From contig JAUNSH010000018.1 of the NCBI GenBank assembly GCA_030539285.1, forward strand, positions 1 to 47,550: DNA of 47,550 nucleotides, given 5' to 3'. Origin of the DNA: Eubacteriales bacterium (GTDB lineage Bacteria > Bacillota > Clostridia > Oscillospirales > Oscillospiraceae). Shown piece by piece: positions 14,713 through 24,599 of this stretch (the first letter of the stretch is position 1; each line of letters starts with the position of its first letter). The position numbers were made by a program, and so were the translations under genes. The notes below the pieces were generated by a model, which was not told the DNA's origin, did not search any database, and saw only the letters and a list, made by a program, of their open reading frames with translations.

Positions 14713-15591
14713 ATGGACTACACACTGGAAAACGAGTACCTGAAGGTCACAGTCACCACCTTCGGCGCCCAGGTCAAAAGCGTGATCCGCAAATGCGACG
14801 GCGTGGAGCATATGTGGCAGGCGGACAAGAAGGTCTGGGGCTATCACGCGCCCATCCTGTTCCCCCACTGCGGCAAGGTGGTGGACGGCATCATCGAGGC
14901 TAAGGGAAAAACATTCAAATCCGGGCAGCACGGCTTTGCCCGTCTCATGGAGCACAGCTTTGTGGACCAGAGCCGGGACACCTTGGTGCTGGAGCTGTGC
15001 GCCGATGAGAAGACCCGGGAGAGCTTCCCCTACGAATTCCGTCTGGTGTCCATCTTCACCATCGAGGGCAGCACCCTGCACCACACCCTGTCGGTGGAAA
15101 ATCTGGACAACAGCGCCTTGCCCTTCGGCATCGGCTATCACCCCGCCTTTACCATTCCCTTCGACGACAAGCATACCGCCGGGGACTACGAGCTGCGGTT
15201 CTCTGAACCGGAGTCTCCCCTGTGCGTCAACAACCTGCCCCACGGCCTGATGCACGGCAACCTCTACTATCTGGGCACCAACATCCAGTCCATTCCCATT
15301 GACGACAAGCTCTTTGCCAACGATTCCCACTGCATGGTGAACCTGCGCTCCCAGACTCTGGGGATCTACGAAAAGGACACGGGCCGGGCGGTGGTCTGCG
15401 ACATCTCCCAGTTCCCCTATACCCTGATCTGGAGCAAACCCGGTATGCCCAAATTCGTGTGCATCGAGCCTTGGCACAGCCTGCCCTCCCCGGAAAACGG
15501 CAGCACCAAATGGGAAGAAAAGCCCGCCGCCGCCATTCTGGCCCCCGGCGAGGAATGGAGCTGCACACTGAGCACCGATTTCGTCCGTTAA
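14713..15591 (+). CDS. aldose 1-epimerase family protein (LacX-like)
   Basis: 292 aa beta-sandwich of the galactose mutarotase superfamily. Recognisable pieces: FGAQVKSVIRKCDGVEHMW near the start, HGFARLMEHSF (the catalytic-type His region), ENLDNSALPFGIGYHPAF (second His, GYHPAF motif) and LIWSKPGMPKFVCIEPWHSLP with the acidic residue near the end. The family interconverts sugar anomers; members of this LacX branch often have no proven substrate. GGGAGG precedes the ATG by 6 bases. Flanked by a palindromic element and a terminator, so apparently monocistronic. Confidence 0.88.
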   Translation: MDYTLENEYLKVTVTTFGAQVKSVIRKCDGVEHMWQADKKVWGYHAPILFPHCGKVVDGIIEAKGKTFKSGQHGFARLMEHSFVDQSRDTLVLELCADEKTRESFPYEFRLVSIFTIEGSTLHHTLSVENLDNSALPFGIGYHPAFTIPFDDKHTAGDYELRFSEPESPLCVNNLPHGLMHGNLYYLGTNIQSIPIDDKLFANDSHCMVNLRSQTLGIYEKDTGRAVVCDISQFPYTLIWSKPGMPKFVCIEPWHSLPSPENGSTKWEEKPAAAILAPGEEWSCTLSTDFVR

Positions 15592-15599
15592 TAACCGCC

Positions 15600-15644
15600 T
15601 GTCATTGCGAACCGGCCCTGCGCTGGTTCGCAATGACATTTTTT
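15600..15644 (+). terminator. terminator after the epimerase gene (TCATTGCGAA repeat)
   Basis: TGTCATTGCGAACC and GGTTCGCAATGACA form a perfect 14-bp stem around an 11-base loop, followed by TTTTTTG. Confidence 0.85.
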
Positions 15645-15659
15645 GTTTACAAATCTGTA

Positions 15660-15688
15660 TTGAAAATCAGAGACAGCGGCAGTATAAT
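15660..15688 (+). promoter_or_regulatory. promoter of the first CotH gene
   Basis: TTGAAA, 17-bp spacer, TATAAT; the start codon is 30 bases further on. Nearly the same promoter precedes the second CotH gene. Confidence 0.8.
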
Positions 15689-15718
15689 TGTCAGAAATAC
15701 GTAAAAAGGACGTAAAAT

Positions 15719-17392
15719 ATGGGTAAAAACAAGATCGTCGTCTGTCTGATGACGGCAGTGCTTTTGCTGGTGCTGGCTCTGGCGGAGCTGATTTTGATAC
15801 AGCGGGAAAATGTTCCCTTCTCGGTGGAGGTAGCTTCCCAGGGCGGCAGCGAAAGAATAGAATGCTGGCGGGAAGACGGCTGCTATTATGTGTTTCTTCC
15901 AACCTATGCCCAGCCGGAGCAGGTGAAGCTGGTAACAAATCCCCTGTTCCCGGTGTGGATCGAAGGAAAGCGGGTTGAAAGCGGCACGGTCTGCGGAGAA
16001 TTTCCCTTTGAGGAAGCCCTGAGCCTGACCTATCAAAAGTGGGGAAAAACCTATGAGCAGACGGTTTTTTTCTGCCAGTCTACCAATGTTCCCACCCTGT
16101 ACATCGATACCGCCTCCGGCTCCATGGACCATATTCATCAGGAAAAGGGCAACGCCGAAGCGGGTTCGCTCCGCCTGTACACCCCGGAGGGCACTCTGGA
16201 CTGCGGCGCTCAGATCCGGGCCATCAACGGCCGGGGAAACGCCACATGGGAAACGGAAAAAAAGCCCTACAGCGTGGAATTGACCCAAAAGGCGGATCTT
16301 CTGGGGATGGGCCAGGCGAAAAAGTGGATTCTGCTGGCAAATCGCTATGATAATTCCAACATTGCCAACAAAATGTGCTTCGATTTTGCCGCCGCGGTGG
16401 GCTGTGCCTATACGCCGCAGTGCCAGTGGGTAGATCTGTACCTGAACGGGGAATATGCCGGGCTTTACCTGCTTTCCGAGCGCAATGAGGTGGATGATCA
16501 GCGGGTCGATATCGCGCAGAACGGCAGCTTCCTGCTTTCCATGGAGTTTGAAGACCGATGGGACGGGACAAATTATTCCGCCTTTTTTTCCAGATACGGA
16601 AATCTGCTCAGGATCCATCACGACGGAATGGGGGAGGACCGTTTGCGGGAGGTCTGGCAGTCTGCGGAGGATGCCATCTGTTCGGAGGACGGTCTGGACG
16701 CTCTTACGGGGAAGTCCTGGGACGAGCTGATCGACGTGGAGTCCTGGGCGCGGCAGTACCTTATGTGGGAGGTATTCGCGGAGTATGATGCCGGGTGCAT
16801 CAGCAAATTCTTCTATTACGATCCTCAGGAGGACAGAGTTTTTGCCGGTCCCCTGTGGGATATGGATAACATTCTGAACCGGTGTGAACTGCATCCTGCC
16901 AATATTCTGGCGGCCCAGCGAAAGTATATCTGGAACCGGGATGAGGAGTCCCTGTTTTACCGGCTTTATCAGAAGGAGGAATTCCGGGACACAGTGAAGC
17001 GGCTGTACCGGGAGGAATACCGTCCCCGGCTCCTGGAGCTGGCGGAAAGGGGCATGGAGGAATATCTGACCCAGTGTCTGCCTGCGGCCCGGCTCAACCG
17101 CATCCGCTGGGAGATGCCTGCCCCTGCCGAGGAAGTGACGCGAATGGAGCAGTATCTGAAGGAACGGGTGGAATTTCTGGACGAATACTGGACATCTGAG
17201 GAGGATTACTGCGTCATAGAGGTATCTATGGGACCCCAGTGGCGAAGCTTTGCCGTCCGTCGGGGAGAAACGGCGGAATTTCTCCCCAGCGAGGGCGTGA
17301 ACTGGGTGGATTATGAAACCGGTGAGCCTTTTGACGTTACCACTCCGGTGACCCGGGACCGGGTGATCCAGAAAATCGACGACGCGCAATGA
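15719..17392 (+). CDS. CotH-family protein kinase, membrane-anchored (copy 1)
   Basis: 557 aa. One N-terminal helix (about 7-28) anchors it, so the rest is probably outside the membrane. Residues about 35-115 form a beta-rich module with a CYYVFLP core. The CotH domain follows: INGRGNATWETEKKPYSVEL, LGMGQAKKWILLAN, a nucleotide-binding Asp region in WVDLYLNGEYAGLYLLSERNEV, and FAGPLWDMDNIL with the metal-binding D-x-D. A C-terminal module QWRSFAVRRGETAEFL ends the protein. CotH kinases phosphorylate Ser in spore coat proteins; here the neighbours point rather to polyphosphate metabolism. AAAGGA before the ATG. Clear paralogue of the next gene. Confidence 0.88.
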   Translation: MGKNKIVVCLMTAVLLLVLALAELILIQRENVPFSVEVASQGGSERIECWREDGCYYVFLPTYAQPEQVKLVTNPLFPVWIEGKRVESGTVCGEFPFEEALSLTYQKWGKTYEQTVFFCQSTNVPTLYIDTASGSMDHIHQEKGNAEAGSLRLYTPEGTLDCGAQIRAINGRGNATWETEKKPYSVELTQKADLLGMGQAKKWILLANRYDNSNIANKMCFDFAAAVGCAYTPQCQWVDLYLNGEYAGLYLLSERNEVDDQRVDIAQNGSFLLSMEFEDRWDGTNYSAFFSRYGNLLRIHHDGMGEDRLREVWQSAEDAICSEDGLDALTGKSWDELIDVESWARQYLMWEVFAEYDAGCISKFFYYDPQEDRVFAGPLWDMDNILNRCELHPANILAAQRKYIWNRDEESLFYRLYQKEEFRDTVKRLYREEYRPRLLELAERGMEEYLTQCLPAARLNRIRWEMPAPAEEVTRMEQYLKERVEFLDEYWTSEEDYCVIEVSMGPQWRSFAVRRGETAEFLPSEGVNWVDYETGEPFDVTTPVTRDRVIQKIDDAQ

Positions 17393-17428
17393 AAATCGCG
17401 ACCCAATACCTCAAAACCGGGAGACAGG

Positions 17429-17457
17429 TTGAAAACCGAAGATAATGGTGATACAAT
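17429..17457 (+). promoter_or_regulatory. promoter of the second CotH gene
   Basis: TTGAAA, 17-bp spacer, TACAAT, 44 bases before the start codon. Independent of the promoter of copy 1. Confidence 0.75.
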
Positions 17458-17500
17458 GTACGAAAAATATGAGAAATAAAGTTCATGAGGGGAGGGCGTT

Positions 17501-19189
17501 ATGCGCAAGAGTAAAACAATTGTCCTGGTCATGACGCTGATGCTTTCCCTGCTGGCTGCCGCCATCCTGTTTTATCAGGAACAAAGAGCGAATTTACCCA
17601 TTTCAGTGGTTTTGAAGTCAGACGGGGGGGTAAACGAAAGAATCAAATCCTTGGAAACGGGTGATGGCTTCTACGTGTTTCTGCCCAGCGGTGCTGACCT
17701 CGATCAGGCGAAGCTGGTGACCGGTCCACTATCCTCTGTACGGATCGACGGAAAAAAGGTGGACAGCGAAACGGTATGCGGTGAATTTCCGCTTTTTGAG
17801 AAATTGACGATCTCCTATCGAAAATGGGGGAAAACCTGCGAGAAATTCGTGAGCTTTTGCCAGTCCGAGGGCGTTCCCGCACTGTACATCGACACGGCTT
17901 CCGGCTCCATGGACTATATCCATGAGCAGAAGGGCAACGGCGAAGCGGGTTCGCTCCGCCTGTACACCCATAAGGGTGATCTGGACTGTACCGCTCAGAT
18001 CAGTGCCATCAATGGCCGGGGGAACGGTACCTGGACCCGAGAAAAAAAGCCCTACAGTCTGGAACTGACCCAGAAGGAAGACATTCTTGGTATGGGTGCG
18101 GAAAAAAAGTGGATCCTTCTGGCAAATGCCGTCGATCCTACCAATATAAACAACAAAATGTGCTTTGATTTTGCTTCCAAAGTCGGGTGTGACTATACCC
18201 CGGAATGCCGGTGGGTGGACCTGTACCTGAATGGAAATTATGCCGGCCTGTATTTGATTTCGGAACGGAATGAAGTGAATGAACAGCGGGTAAATATTCC
18301 TGAGGAGGGAAGCTTTCTGATCTCCAAGGAGCTTTCAGCCCGCTGGGATGGGAAAAACTACTCCGCTTTTTTTACACAGCATGATTTCTTTTATCGAATC
18401 CATCATGTGGGAATGGATGAAGGTGTGATGGAAGAAATCTGGCAGAGTGTGGAGGACGCCATATTCGCTGAGGATGGGATCGATCCCCGAACGGGGAAAT
18501 CCTGGGACGAACTGATCGACGTGGAATCCTGGGCGAAACAGTATCTCATTTGGGACTGTTTCATGGATGTTGACGCGGCCACCATAAGTAAGTTCTTTTA
18601 CTACGATCCCGTTAGTGAACAGGTTTTTGCTGGTCCGCTTTGGGATATGGATGATATTTTTTCCGGCATTGATGGGTTCTCAATCAGTATTCTGTCATCA
18701 GGCCGCAAGTATGTCTGGGATTGGGGAAAGGAATCCATGTTCTACTACCTTTCACAGAAGGACAGCTTCCGGGAAACGTTATTTCGGTTGTATGTAGAGG
18801 AATACAGACCCTTGCTTCTGGAATTGGCGGAAACCGGAATTGACCAATACAGGCAGCAGATCAGAACAGCATCTATCCTGAACGATATCCGCTGGGATTT
18901 CCATGATGCTGATTCATTGACAGAACAGAGAAAGTGTGTTCTTCTGGAACGAATCCGATTTTTGGACGAATACCTGGGGAATGAAGCGGATTACTGCATG
19001 GTCAGTCTAGGTATGCCCTACTATCAGTGGCGTAGCTTTGCTGTCCGGCGGGGAGAAACCGCGGATTTTCTGATTACAAGCGGAAAAACATGGCTGGACT
19101 ATGAAACCGGTGAGCCGTTCGATGTTACGGTCCCCGTTACCTGTGATTGGGTTATCTATCAGGCTGAAAATGAGAATGAGGAGGAATGA
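17501..19189 (+). CDS. CotH-family protein kinase, membrane-anchored (copy 2)
   Basis: 562 aa, same layout as copy 1: N-terminal helix (about 7-25), beta-rich module, CotH kinase domain (INGRGNGTWTREKKPYSLEL, GMGAEKKWILLAN, WVDLYLNGNYAGLYLISERN, FAGPLWDMDDIF) and the QWRSFAVRRGETADFL tail module. Key residues are intact in both copies, so both are probably active. GGGGAGGG lies 5-6 bases before ATG. Base use is slightly more AT-rich than copy 1. The VTC gene starts 4 bases after its stop codon, hinting at co-transcription with the downstream pair. Confidence 0.88.
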   Translation: MRKSKTIVLVMTLMLSLLAAAILFYQEQRANLPISVVLKSDGGVNERIKSLETGDGFYVFLPSGADLDQAKLVTGPLSSVRIDGKKVDSETVCGEFPLFEKLTISYRKWGKTCEKFVSFCQSEGVPALYIDTASGSMDYIHEQKGNGEAGSLRLYTHKGDLDCTAQISAINGRGNGTWTREKKPYSLELTQKEDILGMGAEKKWILLANAVDPTNINNKMCFDFASKVGCDYTPECRWVDLYLNGNYAGLYLISERNEVNEQRVNIPEEGSFLISKELSARWDGKNYSAFFTQHDFFYRIHHVGMDEGVMEEIWQSVEDAIFAEDGIDPRTGKSWDELIDVESWAKQYLIWDCFMDVDAATISKFFYYDPVSEQVFAGPLWDMDDIFSGIDGFSISILSSGRKYVWDWGKESMFYYLSQKDSFRETLFRLYVEEYRPLLLELAETGIDQYRQQIRTASILNDIRWDFHDADSLTEQRKCVLLERIRFLDEYLGNEADYCMVSLGMPYYQWRSFAVRRGETADFLITSGKTWLDYETGEPFDVTVPVTCDWVIYQAENENEEE

Positions 19190-19193
19190 ATCA

Positions 19194-19922
19194 GTGCCGC
19201 AAATATTGACGCCACCTGGGATATTGGTGAAAACAGCCACAGAACCGGCCTTTCGCCACGAGCTGAAATACCTGATCACCGATCCTCAGGTGCGGATGCT
19301 GAAAAGCAGGCTCAAGGGCGTTGCCCCGCTGGATCCCCATGTGAAAGACGGCGGCTACCGCATTCGCAGCCTGTACTTCGATGACTATGACGACCGCTGT
19401 TTCTATGAAAACGAAAACGGCGTGGACCCCCGGGAGAAATTCCGTATTCGGATCTATAACGGAAGCACCGACCGGATCTCCCTGGAATGCAAGCGAAAGG
19501 AGAGGGGCAAGACCCATAAAACCGCCTGCCCCCTGACGCTGGAACAGACGCAAATGCTGATGAAAGGGTTGCCCCTGCGGGACATTGGAGATCAGCCGCC
19601 GCTGCTGCAAAAGCTGACCATGCGGATGCTGACGAACCGGATGCGCCCGGTGGTCATCGTGGAATACGACCGCGTTCCCTACATATACCGGCAGGGAAAC
19701 GTCCGTATTACGCTGGACACGAACATTTCTTCCTGTTCGGAGGTCAAATGGTTTCTGGAGCCGTCTATCCCACGAAGGCCTATCATGCCCCTGGGCCAGC
19801 AGCTGCTGGAAGTGAAATACGACGAATTTCTGCCGGACTTTCTCTACCGCAGCCTTGCGCTGGAAAACCTGAGTCAGACGGCTTTTTCCAAATATTATCT
19901 TTGCCGAAAATACACGAGATAA
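19194..19922 (+). CDS. VTC-domain polyphosphate polymerase
   Basis: 242 aa from GTG 19194, preceded by GAGGAGGA. A single triphosphate-tunnel domain of the VTC type, the catalytic fold that makes polyphosphate from ATP in yeast Vtc4. Tunnel residues are visible in order: RHELKYLI, YRIRSLYFDDYDD, EKFRIRIYN, SLECKRKERGKTHKTAC, VVIVEYDRVPY, VRITLDTNI and LLEVKYDEFLP. No membrane helix or SPX domain. Longer in-frame starts at 19101-19176 overlap the CotH gene and lack conservation. Between CotH and DUF4956 genes, the latter 10 bases downstream. Confidence 0.9.
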   Translation: MPQILTPPGILVKTATEPAFRHELKYLITDPQVRMLKSRLKGVAPLDPHVKDGGYRIRSLYFDDYDDRCFYENENGVDPREKFRIRIYNGSTDRISLECKRKERGKTHKTACPLTLEQTQMLMKGLPLRDIGDQPPLLQKLTMRMLTNRMRPVVIVEYDRVPYIYRQGNVRITLDTNISSCSEVKWFLEPSIPRRPIMPLGQQLLEVKYDEFLPDFLYRSLALENLSQTAFSKYYLCRKYTR

Positions 19923-19932
19923 GGAGAATATT

Positions 19933-20607
19933 ATGAGTTTCAAGGACATCTTCAAGAAATCCTTTCTGGAGGGCTTCGCCACCAGTGAGATCACCGGCAG
20001 GGTGGTGCTGACAGCCTTGGCCATCGCCGCCTTTCTGGCGCTGTACATCTTCTTCCTGTACCGGGTGATGACCCGCAAGACCTTCTATTCCAAGAATTTT
20101 GGCATTTCGCTGGTGGGTGTGACCCTGATCACTACCGCCCTGATCCTTACCATGCAGTCCAGCGTCGTGATCTCTCTGGGCATGGTGGGCGCGCTGTCCA
20201 TCGTCCGCTTCCGCACCGCCATCAAGGACCCGCTGGACCTGATGTTCCTGTTCTGGTCCATCAGCATTGGCATTATCTGCGGCGCCGGTATGGCTGAGAT
20301 CGCGGTGATCCTGTCCGTTGCCATGACCGTGGGCATTCTGATCCTCGACAAGCTGCCCGTGGCGAAAGCACCCATGATTCTGGTCGTGAACGCCGGGGAT
20401 CCCGACGCGGAGGAACGGGTCTGCGGCGCGGTTGCCGGGTACGCCAAGCACTACAGCGTGAAGTCCAGAAATATCTCCGCCGGGGCGGTGGATCTGGTGC
20501 TGGAGCTGCGCACGGCCCAGGGCGCGGAGCTGGTCAGGGCCGTCAGCGCCTTGGAGGGTGTCCAGTCCGTCAGCCTGATGTCCCACGACGGCGAGGTCTC
20601 TTTCTGA
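19933..20607 (+). CDS. DUF4956 membrane protein
   Basis: 224 aa. Three to four helices in the first 145 residues (VVLTALAIAAFLALYIFFLY, ISLVGVTLITTALILTM, LMFLFWSISIGIICGAG, ILSVAMTVGILILD) with the family signature GMVGALSIVRFRTAIKDP between them. The last 80 residues form a small soluble ferredoxin-like domain. AAGGAG before the ATG. DUF4956 genes commonly adjoin VTC polyphosphate polymerases; a role in translocating or sensing polyphosphate at the membrane is plausible but unproven. Confidence 0.9.
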   Translation: MSFKDIFKKSFLEGFATSEITGRVVLTALAIAAFLALYIFFLYRVMTRKTFYSKNFGISLVGVTLITTALILTMQSSVVISLGMVGALSIVRFRTAIKDPLDLMFLFWSISIGIICGAGMAEIAVILSVAMTVGILILDKLPVAKAPMILVVNAGDPDAEERVCGAVAGYAKHYSVKSRNISAGAVDLVLELRTAQGAELVRAVSALEGVQSVSLMSHDGEVSF

Positions 20608-20735
20608 TGTGACACAATCACATTTTTGGACTTCCACCTGTGCATAATTCAACAGTATCTTTACACTCTGCGCTTCCTTTGCAGACATATAGAAAAAAAC
20701 CTATCCTGTCCATAATTTTTTTACAGAATTGGATA

Positions 20736-20764
20736 TTGATTTTCTTATATCGATAGTGTAAGAT
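20736..20764 (+). promoter_or_regulatory. probable pckA promoter
   Basis: TTGATT, 17-bp spacer, TAAGAT, leaving a leader of about 90 nt before the pckA ATG. The gap 20608-20861 shows no other gene. Confidence 0.5.
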
Positions 20765-20861
20765 AGAATTGCAAACTTTGGGATACCATGTTGAAAAAAC
20801 GGGAATCCCCGGAAGTTCAGCAACGCGCATCCCTGATATTATAATGAAAGAGGTTATTGCA

Positions 20862-22460
<1,599 letters not shown>

Positions 22461-22472
22461 TTTCCTTTCGTT

Positions 22473-22508
22473 AAAAAACGCTCTCGGCTCGTTGCCGAGA
22501 GCGTTTTT
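22473..22508 (+). terminator. pckA terminator
   Basis: ACGCTCTCGGC, loop TCGTT, GCCGAGAGCG, TTTTT, preceded by an A run, so usable from both sides. Confidence 0.92.
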
Positions 22509-22538
22509 CAATTGAGTGATACCGTTAGATAGGCAACT

Positions 22539-22628
22539 GTAGGGGCGGGTCACTGACCCGCCCGACCGCATCAGCCGTATCGTGATGCTGCCGCTCCGCG
22601 GACGGGAGGGGCAATGCCCCTCCCCTAC
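22539..22628. repeat. GTAGGG palindromic element
   Basis: Left stem GGGCGGGTCACTGACCCGCCC, right stem GGGAGGGGCAATGCCCCTCCC: two different stem classes in one element, each self-complementary. Confidence 0.88.
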
Positions 22629-22653
22629 TGTCCCCAATCGAGAGAGGGGGTAA

Positions 22654-22809
22654 TACTAAAACCTGATTAAAAACTTTAAATCTTTCCGGTCTGAATTGCG
22701 TCAGAACGCGTTATCTTCCTTGATGGGCGTCAGCCCATCTGCGTCATCTGCCTTTTTTGACACAATTCATCCTCGGAAATCTTTTAAAGCTTTCAATCAG
22801 GTTTTAGTA
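22654..22809 (+). mobile_element. 156-bp MITE-like element, family A, copy 1
   Basis: Terminal inverted repeats TACTAAAACCTGATT / AATCAGGTTTTAGTA that extend imperfectly inwards (ACTTTAAA.TCTTTCCG / CGGAAATCTTTTAAAG), an inner GATGGGCGTCAGCCCATC hairpin, no ORF. TA at both ends fits a TA target as in IS630/Tc1-type MITEs. A copy of equal length in opposite orientation is at 41349-41504. Confidence 0.85.
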
Positions 22810-22992
22810 TAAAACATCTGCTGGCAGCATCTTTCCTCTTACAGCAATAGCATAAGACTGCGCTTATTTGGTGTACGGCTTTTTTGTCAAGCCGCAAATA
22901 TGAACAAGATTTGTACAATGAATCTGAACAATCTTCACAAAACTTAATATTTACTTAACAACTCCCCCCTTTTTTCCTTAATATTTGACAGG

Positions 22993-23134
22993 TATAATAA
23001 GGCCATAAAGATCAAGCGAACAACATCCAGTCCGAACCCCGGACGGTTTTCATAAATTGCTACCTACCATCTTTTTCATTTTTCCTCTCCTCTTTTCTTG
23101 TTGCAAAAACCGCGGCGAACGCCGCGGTTTTTGC
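22993..23134 (+). ncRNA. possible small RNA between a TATAAT box and a strong terminator
   Basis: TATAAT at 22993-22998 (no good -35 at the right distance), a GTCCG/CGGAC hairpin at about 23030-23044, a pyrimidine-rich stretch, and a perfect terminator AAAAACCGCGGCG / CGCCGCGGTTTTT at 23104-23133. No ORF with a ribosome site. The stretch 22810-22992 is AT-rich without a gene. Could equally be a terminator for something reading through from the left. Confidence 0.35.
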
Positions 23135-23242
23135 ATTGTTAGGAAAACGCCTTCCCCAAAAGGCTTGTGTCCGTCTGGCAGTTAACAGTCACAGCCAGTT
23201 TCATTTCTGCTGGAGATATTGTTGATAAAGGAGTAAAATTCT

Positions 23243-23458
23243 ATGGAATTGATATATCTACTCATTGCATATTTGCCAATAATAAGAATCGTGATTGGTA
23301 TAGGGTTACTGATTGCCGGATTTACATTGCGAAAGTCCAAAGAGAAAATGTCACAAGGTTTCTTCATTGCAGGCAGTTTGTGTATTGGTATCTGCTTGCT
23401 TATTGGTATTGCACTTTTTCTCTTGGGCGCATTTGGAGTTGGACCTGTTCCAAACTAA
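23243..23458 (+). CDS. small two-helix membrane protein
   Basis: 71 aa. Two or three hydrophobic segments (LIYLLIAYLPIIRIVIGIGLLIAGF, then FFIAGSLCIGICLLIGIALFLLGAF) separated by a charged loop RKSKEKMSQG. AAAGGAG lies 8 bases before the ATG. Base composition is lower in G+C than the neighbours, which suggests transfer or weak selection. Family not recognised. Followed by a palindrome ATACGGCG/CGCCGTAT (23506-23523) and a terminator. Confidence 0.7.
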   Translation: MELIYLLIAYLPIIRIVIGIGLLIAGFTLRKSKEKMSQGFFIAGSLCIGICLLIGIALFLLGAFGVGPVPN

Positions 23459-23541
23459 ATAAATAATCAACTCTGATTTCTCTGTCAAGCGGATGACGCA
23501 CTTCTATACGGCGTTCGCCGTATGTGCACTCTGCGTGATCG

Positions 23542-23572
23542 AACACCCCGGACACTTGTCCGGGGTGTTTTT
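23542..23572 (+). terminator. intrinsic terminator
   Basis: AACACCCCGGACA, short loop, TGTCCGGGGTG, TTTTT. Would end transcripts of the small membrane protein gene. Confidence 0.85.
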
Positions 23573-23664
23573 CGTCTCTTTGTGCTGTAAAAGGGCGCCA
23601 CTTTGCAGCCATCCTCATAACTGTCTTACCCACACTCCGCTAACGGGAAAGCTTTTTATTATAG

Positions 23665-23704
23665 AAATAAGGAGTGTGAAGTTTTCACTCCACACTCCTT
23701 ATTT
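23665..23704 (-). terminator. hairpin after hflC, made of a GGAGTGTG repeat
   Basis: AAATAAGGAGTGTG and CACACTCCTTATTT, a perfect 14-bp stem with a 12-base loop, 18 bases past the hflC stop codon. T run is weak on the minus strand. Confidence 0.55.
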
Positions 23705-23720
23705 CAAACTACTAATTGAA

Positions 23721-24596
23721 TCATTCCGCTCCCATCAGGATCTTTGCCAATTCGGAATTTCCGTCCAGAATGACAGTCTTCTCATCGCCGTCCAGACTGG
23801 ATTTTAACGCGTCCAGAGCCAGGGTGAATTCGTAGAATTCCTGCTTGTCCTTTGTGTCGTAGGCCTCCGCCAGCAGGCGCATATACTCCTGCTCACCCTC
23901 GGCCTCCCGCTTGGCGGCTTCGGCCTGCGCGTCGGAAACCATGATGTTCACCTGTTTATCCACATCGTTTCGGATGATGGAGGCCTCATAGTTGCCGTCG
24001 GCGGTGTATTTTTCCGCCATCTGGTTCCGCTCGGAGATCATTCGGCTGTAGACCGCGTTCAGGTTGCTCTCCGGCAGGTCGAACTGCTTGATCTTTACAT
24101 CCTCCACGCTGATACCGTAGGTCTTTGCCAGAGCATTTACGTCAGAAGCAATGTTGCCGTAGATGTCGTTGCGCTTGGCGCCATCCTCCATGTTGATGAT
24201 ATCGCTCTGGGCAAGGGTGCCCATGACGGTCTTCAGTTCGTTGTAGGTCAGAGCGTCCAGCCGCTGCTCCGCGACGGAGGTGGAGCCAAGGGTCTGATAG
24301 AACAGCTTGGGATCGGAAATGCTCCACAGAATGTAGCAGTCCACGGTCATATTCTGCTTGTCGGAGGTCAGCACCTCAGAGGGCGGAATATCATAGAGCT
24401 GGGTTGCGCGGCTAAAATACTTTACGGTATCCAGGAAGGGAACCTTGAAGTGCAGCCCCGCGTCGGAGGTGGTGCTGATGATCTTCGAGAAGCGAACAGT
24501 ACAGGCGTACTCATTTTCCGCTACCGTAAAGCAGGACCCGGCCAGGATCACCGCTGCCAGAAGAACAATTATGATTGCAATACCAGTCTTTTTCAT
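23721..24596 (-). CDS. hflC: HflC-like SPFH/band 7 membrane protein
   Basis: 291 aa. N-terminal signal-anchor helix (about 5-22, IAIIIVLLAAVILAGSCF), then the SPFH domain (ENEYACTVRFSKIISTTSDAGLHFKVPFLDTV) and a long charged coiled coil (SERNQMAEKYTADGNYEAS... AQAEAAKREAEGEQEYMRLLAEA). HflK and HflC form a large cage around FtsH protease in the inner membrane and modulate it. The gene starts 3 bases after hflK, behind GGAGG, so the pair is one operon. Confidence 0.93.
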   Translation of the reverse strand: MKKTGIAIIIVLLAAVILAGSCFTVAENEYACTVRFSKIISTTSDAGLHFKVPFLDTVKYFSRATQLYDIPPSEVLTSDKQNMTVDCYILWSISDPKLFYQTLGSTSVAEQRLDALTYNELKTVMGTLAQSDIINMEDGAKRNDIYGNIASDVNALAKTYGISVEDVKIKQFDLPESNLNAVYSRMISERNQMAEKYTADGNYEASIIRNDVDKQVNIMVSDAQAEAAKREAEGEQEYMRLLAEAYDTKDKQEFYEFTLALDALKSSLDGDEKTVILDGNSELAKILMGAE

Positions 24597-24599
24597 GGA

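Noticed and set aside
22993-23134. 6S RNA or SRP RNA
   Set aside because: No central-bubble architecture of 6S RNA and no GGAAGC-type SRP loop was seen.
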